From Roridomyces roridus (lineage: Eukaryota > Basidiomycota > Agaricomycetes > Agaricales > Mycenaceae), in NCBI GenBank assembly GCA_029378245.1, contig JARKIF010000043.1, positions 186,001 to 250,000 on the forward strand: 64,000 nt of DNA, written 5' to 3'. Of this stretch, positions 56,569 to 64,000 are shown one piece after another. The translations under genes were made by a program, and so were the position numbers. How positions within the stretch are numbered: position 1 is the first letter of the stretch; every line of letters starts with the position of its first letter. The notes under the pieces are model-generated. The model worked only from the letters and a program-made list of their open reading frames with translations. It was not told the DNA's origin and made no database searches.

Positions 56569-58323
56569 CGGACGCACATACTACGCCCACAAAGTTAACC
56601 TCTCATCCATTCCACCATGGGTTGTTCAGAAGGCCGACGCCACCGTAGAACCCGCCACTCCGTCCGCGCCGTCGTGGAGGATCATTCTCTCCTGGTGCCG
56701 GCCACCCGTTGGTTCGAGTGTTTCACCGATCCGAAGCCGCAAGAAGACCATGATTACCTCCGAAAATACTCTGACGGCGTGCAGTTGCGTCTGCAGGACC
56801 TCGATAACTGCAAAATTACCGTACGGGCTTACACAAAGACGAGAAGCTGTAACACGACGCGTTCCACGCTTGTCTCGGTGCCCTCTCCGACGAACACGGC
56901 GGCCATGACTTGGCCATGACCCATGTACCCTTTGTTGCCGCGCTATTCACCGCCCATCATTAAAGTAGGCCTTGTGGCCTGGAATGAACAGTCAGTTAGC
57001 GTCCGACCTCTGTCGTGCCCGTTGCTGAGTCCTGACCTCATTGTAAGTAGTCCCGATGCTGAGATGCTGAAGGAGGAGGCTCGCCTTGCCACCGTCCAAA
57101 GTACATTTTTCCTTCCCTTCCCAAATTCCACTTCGCCTAACCATTCCTGCGCAAATGGTTCAAGGCTCTGGCCAAGGCTTCCGGACGGGACGTTAGCCCA
57201 GATTCGACGGACGCGGAGGACAGTGAACGAGGTTGAATTGTCTCGAGGTACGCCTCGTTCTCTTGTCGACTCGGCTAGCTAATTCTGGGCTCAACTCCTC
57301 GTATCTGACCATTTCGATAGCTTCTCATGCATGGCTTCCGAGAACTACAAAACTATTTACACTCATCCAGCCATGTATGTCTCTTTTCCTTCCCATCCTT
57401 CCGTGACAATGCTCCCATTCTAGAATTAGACGCCCTACATTATCGAGTCTTCTGAATCGGACCCACCTTTCTCGGACTGTATTTTCACCTTGGATGATTC
57501 TGTATCCACGCCTGGACTCTCTGTACAAGTATCACGCCTCTCCTCCCTGGTCAGCTTGTATCCAATCCTTTGTCATGTATGCACAATCCAACAATAGAAG
57601 ATGAATTTATTCCTTCAAACCTTTATTCTCATCGTCAAGACCACTGGCAGCGCGAGTGCTCAAACGCGTCAATTTCCCTTTGTTCCGCACCGTGGACGGG
57701 ATGGGATTACGGACAACGTGAACTGACGCGTCGAGACGCGTCCGTACAAGTGGTATGGGGAAGATGATCAAAATGCGGGGGATCGACAAGCACGTCGCAG
57801 ATTCATTCAATGATCAACTTTATTGAATAATGTTGACTGTATCTTCAGGTGCTCATTGAGACCTTGGACTCCAGAGACAGAGCCGGCCAAGCAACGTCCG
57901 TAACCACAAACTTCAAGCAATCTTCAAGACATATTTTTCTTGACTGAGATGATCTGAGTCTGCCCCGGAGCCGATTCGGATTGGAAGAACAGGACAATGG
58001 AAGGCAGGCTAATATTAGCTATGCGATCACCTACTATGTAGCACGGCATTCGGGCTGCCCAAGGTCAAGAGAATGGAAAAGGCGCTACATTCTATTTGGT
58101 GGGTAGTACAAATCTAACTATTGATGCTCTACAAATCGTCTTGGATAAGGAATTGGAGGGGAGGTGGTACACGATGCAGTTTCTGGATGTATATGTGATG
58201 GTATCGTTTCGTATGGTGGTATAGTATAAGAATGAAAAAAGAGGTCGTATGGGAGAGGCGCCATGGCCAAGGGTGCAGGGGAGGATGAAGGAGGGGATGA
58301 GGAGGAAAGGAGAGGAAGAACCA
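56569..58323. other. Region without a supported gene
   Basis: Frames at 56617-56920 (DHSLLVPATRWFECFTDPKP) look somewhat coding, but I cannot link them to further exons or to a family. 57000-58080 has short frames only. The stretch 58092-58323 belongs to the 3' flank of the Z2 gene, or to an alternative reading of its last exon. Confidence 0.3.
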
Positions 58324-60382
58324 TCACCATCTCGGACGCGGCGGTGTGGCCTGGTAAGAGACCGACGACCCGCGGCTGTAGGCAGACTTGGAGTCATTCG
58401 GGGAGACTCGGCGTTTCTTGGTGAAGCGGGGTGGCGACAATGCTTGATCATCCTCTGAAATTTCCGCCGCTGGCTCCAGACCTGCTCAACAGTGAGTGCG
58501 TGCATCGGACGGAAGGATACGAGGAAGCCATACCGGGAATTGCGGTGGATGCACTGGGCAGCTGTAAAAACGTCTGAGTCCCGTGTATACAGCCGAAAGA
58601 AGAAGGCACGCACACCGTAAGCCTCCTCCTCGGTGCAAAGTGTGAAACCTTCCTCAAGAGGCCCGAAAGCCTTCATGAAGAAATCCGATTTGACGCTGGG
58701 GGGGCAGTCCTTGCGAAGCGGCGGCGGCTCCTCTGGAGACGAAGTGAGTGTGCAGGAAGCTGCTATTCAAAAGAGACGAGCACACCTAGAAGATACAGGT
58801 TCCGTGCGGTCAAAGGAGCGCGCAAGGGAGAAAGGGATGCGTTGGCGGTGGGGAAAGGAGAATCCTTGAAGGAGGTGAGGAAGTGAGAACGTAGGCAACT
58901 GTTGGCAACGTACTGCTTTAGAGCGAGGGCGGGTAGGGGTGGCAGTGGCGGTGGCAGTGGCATCGTCGTCGTCGTCGGTCTGTGGCCAGGTTAGTGTGAC
59001 CAAAGATGAAGAAAGTGTTTGGACATACCTCGGCGTTGGATACGTCCGCAAGACAACCATCGTCCTCCGCCTCCCTCATCTTCTTGACCCTTTGCTCGCC
59101 AGCGGGGGTAGCGCTGGTGAGTCGGCAGCTTTCGAGAAACTGCTCCACAGTCGACGAGGACACGGAGGCGGTCTCCCATTCAGCCTAAAAAACCCACATG
59201 AGTGTGAAACTCGGGTGCGAAAAGACGACATACCAATGCAGATAAAGGTAGCGTGTACGCTGTCTGTACCGTCGACGCAACAGAACTAGTCTCGTCGGTC
59301 TGCAAAGACCAGATGAGCATGAGAGTCGTGAGCGAAAAGACGGCTTACCTCGAGCCCCGACACCGAAACGTCCTCCATCTGTGTACATGCGTCAGGCGTT
59401 GGCATCGGATAGTATTGGATGGGGAAACGCACATCCGAGTCGGTTTCAGACACGCAGTCAGCCAATAAGCCACCGTCTGCGTTGAGAGCCTCCTCAAGAC
59501 TTGACATCGAAACGCCATCGTCGGTCTTGGCGGGGACGACGGCCGTTGCGTTCTGCGGGCCTACTGGTTGGGCCTTCTCGTACATATCGTAAAGTGCGTT
59601 GAAGAACATCATATCTGAGAAACGGTGGTAGTGAGAGTCTAGGGATGGAGAGCTCGGCGTGATTGGACAAACCCTGGGTGAGTTGTGTTCTGTCCTCCTT
59701 CTCCGGCCTGGAAAGACGGTGAGCAATGGCCAGTCAAGACGGGATGCATTGAAACTCACTCTGTACCCCTTGACTCGTAGTACTCGGCCCTCACCCGCAT
59801 GCCCTCTTCGATGAGCGGGGGAAGCAGCTCGATCAACCAAGGAAGAAGCTTGTGGGTGCCGTCGGCATCGAACCACAACGCGCCGAGCAGCTGGAAGAAG
59901 GGTTTCTTGGCATTCAAACAGTCCTTAGGGATGACGATGTCGATTCCCGCATAGCGTATCTTGCTCAAAATGGCCTTCATCACCCCCTTCTCCAGAATGA
60001 TACCTTTGAGAAGCTTGGGGAGGAGGCATGAGCGTTACGCGCGTGAAAGAAGGCAAAGAAGCGTACCCCATGAAGATTGCCAACGATCCCATTGTCAAAC
60101 CCGGCACAGACGTTGACCAATGCATGCGAGAAGGCAAACGCGAAAACACCCTCTCCTGGCTCGAAGGTCAGAAACAGAGAGAGAGGAAAACACAACGAGA
60201 GACACACCCGGGGCCTCCAGGCCACTTCTAATCCTCGACATGCGGCACCGCACCGCGGACCATGTGCCTTGGCGCTCGAACGGTTGGAGGGGTATCACAA
60301 AATGAGAACCTTTGGCGTATTGGTACATGAAATGCCGGATCCTCCCGTCGAGCGGAAGGTTGTCAACGTCTATCACACTCAT
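58324..60382 (-). CDS. Family Z protein, copy 2 (unknown function)
   Basis: Unknown family, paralogous to 43648-45399. The ATG at 60382 starts MSVIDVDNLPLDGRIRHFMY. Next exons: GVFAFAFSHALVNVCAGFDN to NLHG; KGVMKAILSKIRYAGIDIVI with FFQLLGALWFDADGTHKLL and LLPPLIEEGMRVRAEYYESR (ends about 59765); DMMFFNALYDMYEKAQ with an acidic Ser/Thr-rich stretch; a short exon TVEQFLESCRLTSATP; and near the 3' end KSDFFMKAFGPLEEGFTLCT with CIHRNSRYGFLVSF. One frame then ends at 58324 with a basic patch FTKKRRVSPND that could be a nuclear localisation signal. Another frame runs on to 58092. Some exon limits are uncertain. The N-terminal exons align with Z copy 1. Confidence 0.5.
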
Positions 60383-60639
60383 GGCGGGCGAGAAAGGATT
60401 GGGTGTCGCGATGGATGTTGGGTGGGAAGAAAGAGGAAGAAAGAGGTGAGGGCCACGTAATCGCCTCGTCCGACGTCGGCTGGCATTCAATCAACGATCG
60501 CAAGCCTAAAAGGGTAATGCCGCCGTTTCCCACCATTATACTACTGGAGGGTGCTTGTGCAACCAATTTGCGTCGAAATAAGAGGTAACCGCCTCTCCGA
60601 GAAGCTGCATAAGATTTGGTTCCGTCCAGATATATCGCC
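60383..60639. other. Promoter side of Z copy 2
   Basis: Nothing beyond short chance frames is visible. Confidence 0.25.
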
Positions 60640-60726
60640 GCGTCCCTGGCTCAGTGGTCAACAGCGTCATCACCCTGAGACCGAACCAGCAATCATGGGA
60701 CTGGGGTTCGAATCCCTAGGGAGGCA
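60640..60726 (+). tRNA. tRNA-like sequence, probably a pseudo-tRNA or SINE head
   Basis: It has a good A box (TGGCTCAGTGG) and a good B box (GGTTCGAATCCC). The ends can pair as an acceptor stem with one mismatch (GCGTCCC with GGGAGGC), followed by A. The D stem has a mismatch, and I cannot find a proper anticodon stem between 60664 and 60700, even allowing an intron. So it is probably not a working tRNA. Confidence 0.4.
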
Positions 60727-61424
60727 ACCGGTGGTACGCGCTTGCCCTTGGAGCGCCGCCGTTGGAGAAGGCAAAGATCTTTTGCTAAATGGACTGGGAC
60801 CTCTGCGATATTTTTTCCCGCTTTTTTGCGGGCATTTGGAGTGGTCCTGAGTCGTGATCAAAACACTCAGACGGACTCTTTATCAACCTCAACCGCTGAA
60901 TATCGTCAACACATGCGTCATTTATTATACCAATTTTTTGGCAGCTTGAAGGTGCTGCCTATCATCAAACACTCAAACGGAATATTCTGCACATAAAAGA
61001 TGCACTTTCATCATGACCGGCGAAGCTTTTCCTCTCCTTCCCTCAGCCGGGTCTCAGCAGGTCTCAGCTCCACTCACACCTATACTCACACGCTGTTCGG
61101 CGTTGCGGGGCGTCCATCCCCCGCACATCGCATCTAAGCGAGGCCAATCTAAATTACCTAAATCATCTAAGCGAGGCCAACCGCGCAAAGCCGCGCGATC
61201 GCCCAAGACTTGATAGCCTCAGATCTAGCGCTTCGAGCGATAGCAAAGGTGTGAGAACGCCACCGGCGTGCGACAGTCATGGGTTTGAATTGTCTTTTCC
61301 TACTTTCACGCTTCCTTCGCACAGATTGCGCTCAGTTATAAAGTGGTGATGCAAATATTCAGTTGAAAAAGCAGTTCCCAGGTTCGTAAGTAAACAGGGC
61401 AGCGAGCACAGTGGTCATTGCCTG
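60727..61424. other. Region without a supported gene
   Basis: It contains two close copies of CATCTAAGCGAGGCCAA (near 61128 and 61164). Frames are short and without motifs. Confidence 0.3.
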
Positions 61425-61710
61425 TACCGACCAACGTCTTTACAGCCGTTTTCAAAACAATATACGGGTTTTGATTCAGTGCTCCACCGTCGTTTGTGTT
61501 GACCTCGGTATGCCAGTGAGTCTGCTTCCACTCCACTAGCCTGCCCGGAAAGAGAAATACCGTCTAGCCACGGCACAGCTCTTCAATTGAGTTGAGGAGT
61601 TGAGTGGAGCGGAAGCTCGACTCTCTGTCAAACAAAGGTCAGCAAAAACGTACGTGGAGCGAGGCTCCAAACCCGTATACAGTTTTGAAAACGGCTGTAG
61701 CAAAGAGGAA
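61425..61710. repeat. Foldback repeat, MITE-like
   Basis: The left arm contains TTACAGCCGTTTTCAAAACA and ATACGGGTTT, then GCTCCACCGTCG and CTTCCACTCCACT. Read backwards from 61703, the right arm has CTACAGCCGTTTTCAAAACT, ATACGGGTTT, GCTCCACGTACG and CTTCCGCTCCACTC. Arms of about 110 bases flank a short centre. No protein is encoded, and I found no clear target duplication. Confidence 0.6.
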
Positions 61711-62565
61711 AGAGGAACAGTGGACCTTCTTAGCAGATACTCGAGCTTGTGGCGACGGCCGCACGACGACTGCCGACGACCTCAAATTACTCCGACGAAC
61801 AAATGGCTGGGAAGATGCCTGAGTTTGTCTGATTCGGGCGGTTGCACATGAATGTGCGTTTAGATGCCGATTCTGAGCTGCCCAGAGTCTCCGACCCGTC
61901 TTCACTGGAAGTACGCCTCAGAAGCAGTGAGACCCATGAGAATTGAATTTGATAGAAGCCAAGTAGCCAGACGCGTCCAGTTTCTGAGAAATTACAGTGT
62001 CAGGATCCACAGAACAAGCTCTGTCAGGCAGATGGTCGGCGGCCGCCATGATGTCCTCGGCCCCGACCCTTTCCACAGCATGAGAACCCACCTGATTCGT
62101 TGCGCTTTTGGACCATTTCAAACACCCTTGGCTTGCTTACGACGCATGTCTGTCAAGATTCTCGCAGCTGGTGGCTCTCCGCGGGAAGCTCGATTTGTGG
62201 CGCTGATTCATCGCTCCAGACGTTCAAGCGTGAGGAGGAGACGCAGGATTGCGTCCGGGCGATCCTTTACTGGGAGGTCCTCGACTCCTCGACCACTATC
62301 ACCATTGTACTCACTAGCCTCCTCGCGCCTCCCTCGAAGTCCACCTGGTATATCGACCGCTCAATCTCGTCCAAGTGGCACTCACCTCTCCGACGCGTCT
62401 TCTGCCTGGTCCCCCATCAACGCATTGGTTCTATTCGCCATTGTTCTCTTCACGCTCTTGCGGCCGTTCAAGTATCAAGAGCTAATTTCGGGCTACAGGA
62501 CAACGAACACACTTAACCTAGGTCAAAACACTTGTCATTCCTTCGCTATCTCTCCCGTCCGTCCT
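61711..62565. other. Region 3' of the RdRP gene
   Basis: A long plus-strand frame (from 61864 through 62847) runs antisense into the RdRP gene. It has no motif and is most likely chance. Nothing else is supported. Confidence 0.35.
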
Positions 62566-64000
62566 TCAAACACTCTCCTTGGCCTCTTTAATGACCTCGA
62601 GCACCGTCCCCAAAGCGATCAGTCCGAAACTGCTGGCACCATACGTCTCCGGATATTCCTCCAGCTCTTTCTCTGCGACCAACCAAGCAGCCCACGCGCG
62701 GGTGAAGCGATCTGCCCGACGTGCCTCATCCCCTGCAAATTCATCCCAATCAGCCCAATCTTCGTCTTCGAAGTCCTCGTCATCGTCGTCTTGATTCTTC
62801 GGTCGGTACTCAGGCGATTGGAACTCGAACCGGAGTTGCTTGACTAGTTCGGCAATCTGCGGTACGACAAAGTCTTGAGCGGAACCACCTCAAGTGGGCC
62901 AGGGAATTTTGTTCACGCACCTGCAAGTTCATCGCACTCACCGCCTCCCTACGCTTCCTGTGATCACCATAACGTTCTTGGATCGTTCCGCTGACCAGCT
63001 CTGCTTCTGAAAGATACGCATTGGCGCGCTTGGAAATCGTATGCGTCTGCGCTATCTTCATGAGCTGGTCGACGTATTCATCAAAATTTCCGCGCATTTC
63101 ATCCATCAATTCTTCGTCGATTTCCGCGTGGATACCCGGAAGCCCGAGGGTGCGGAGACCAACCGCCGCGAGAGCAGAATAGATATTTCTTCCGTCGATT
63201 CGCTGCATTTCGAGTTCCGCTGCAGACGGCCGGTAGTCTTCGAGAGGCACGTTGCGGTACAGCTCTCCGAGTACTTTCTTGCTCGGATAATACCGATCGC
63301 CCATGCTCTCGGCGGGGTTGACGCCCTCCCCGGATAGAAAGTCCGGCCTCAGCTTGTTAGGAGGTTTTGGGAGATCCTTGAAATTGACGGGAACCTACCC
63401 CCGAATTCAGTCTTCGGAGACGTACAACAAGCGCAAGGAACGCGAACTTACCCCCCGTTTCTGGAAATCCACTGCATGTGACGCCTTCTCTGCCAGGATC
63501 AGGCATTCATTACAATCGTAGCCGTTCAAGTCACCGATGCGTAGGTGCAGGACGGAAATGATTCCCAAAAGGTCGGATTTAATCTAGCCTAGGGTCAGTC
63601 AGGTTAGTGTTTCAAGGAACGTCTGCACGCACGTAGTCAATTACAAAATCCACAACGTCCGACACAGTGCACGGGCTTGGGGTTCTCTTCGCTTCAATGG
63701 CGGCGTATGCGCCTGGGCTTGCTGTATATCCTTTGGGAGGATATAATGCAGCCTATCAATGATTAGTGAACTGTAGATGAGGAGGAACAAATTGCTACGT
63801 TGGTGATAACATTGTAAATATCGCCTGCATTCAATGCGTAAGAATTTGAGGAGAAATTTATTGTCCATACCGTCCAGATCTCCACCACCCAACATTGAGG
63901 GCAGGCTTCGTGATCCTCTTCAGCGACATCAATACGAGTCGGAAGATGAAGGACAGGATGAACTCACTTGCAGGAAAACACGACAACATTAGTCAGATGT
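62566..64000 (-). CDS. Cellular RNA-dependent RNA polymerase, C-terminal part (cut by right edge)
   Basis: The eukaryotic RdRP of RNA silencing (QDE-1/RDR type), which makes double-stranded RNA for Dicer. The catalytic motif is visible across an intron near 63840-63885: SLPSMLGGGDLDG joined to DIYNVI, giving the DLDGD aspartates. Downstream exons read KGYTASPGAYAAIEAKRTPS, GIISVLHLRIGDLNGYDCNE, KASHAVDFQKRG, VPVNFKDLPKPPNKLRPDFL and MGDRYYPSKKVLGELYRNVP. The usual C-terminal block follows: QLMKIAQTHTISKRANAYLS, ELVSGTIQERYGDHRKRREA. An acidic exon ends GASSFGLIALGTVLEV with stop at 62566. The last splice, near 62880-62930, does not join cleanly by eye. The N-terminal two thirds lie beyond the window. 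Confidence 0.9.

Noticed and set aside
61864..62847. A 327-codon plus-strand frame antisense to the RdRP gene
   Set aside because: It overlaps the conserved RdRP exons on the other strand and shows no domain. Long antisense frames are common opposite real exons.
1..64000. CRISPR array, prokaryotic operon or defence island
   Set aside because: No spaced identical short repeats, no ribosome binding sites, and introns throughout. The DNA is eukaryotic.

Overview
The window is nuclear DNA of a filamentous basidiomycete, most likely an Agaricomycete. The signs are dense genes on both strands, many GT-AG introns of about 45-60 bases, F-box proteins with the LPPEIL signature, multicopy lineage-specific families, a cellular RNA-dependent RNA polymerase and a tRNA-Leu with an intron. 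Nothing looks bacterial, organellar or viral.

Layout. 0-10 kb: the 5' part of a NAT10/KRE33 rRNA acetyltransferase (cut by the left edge), two divergent F-box paralogues, an RWD/DUF1115 protein with a Mutator-type MITE inserted just before its start codon, and an unknown coiled-coil protein. 10-14 kb: an F-box-like gene and two tandem HNH-nuclease-like genes, the first broken. 14-20 kb: a U6 snRNA sequence, a NIT2-type omega-amidase, a nucleotidyltransferase-fold protein and an MFS sugar transporter made of very small exons. 20-34 kb: a foldback repeat, then a tandemly duplicated block of three genes (unknown gene X, membrane protein TM1, membrane protein TM2). The first block looks intact. 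In the second only TM1 is. 34-39 kb: two divergent CE4 polysaccharide deacetylases, both carrying single-base frameshifts. 40-43 kb: a broken third TM1. 43-52 kb: an unknown family (Z), a full XRN1 5'-3' exoribonuclease, a decayed Z copy, and two copies of a tRNA-derived SINE-like repeat. 53-56 kb: a fourth, intact TM1 and tRNA-Leu(AAG). 56-62 kb: a perfect 145-bp tandem duplication, a second Z gene, a tRNA-like sequence and another foldback repeat. 62.6-64 kb: the C-terminal part of an RNA-dependent RNA polymerase with its DLDGD catalytic motif, cut by the right edge.

How it works together. Single-copy housekeeping genes (NAT10, XRN1, NIT2, RdRP) are intact and mixed with young, duplicating and decaying accessory families. 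RNA metabolism is represented by NAT10 (rRNA and tRNA acetylation), U6 (splicing), XRN1 (RNA decay) and RdRP (RNA silencing). They are neighbours by position and I see no operon-like logic. The most distinctive content is the TM1 family: four copies in 31 kb, two of them next to a TM2 gene, with no function I recognise. Exon limits below were read by eye from splice sites and protein frame. They are firm where stated and approximate otherwise.
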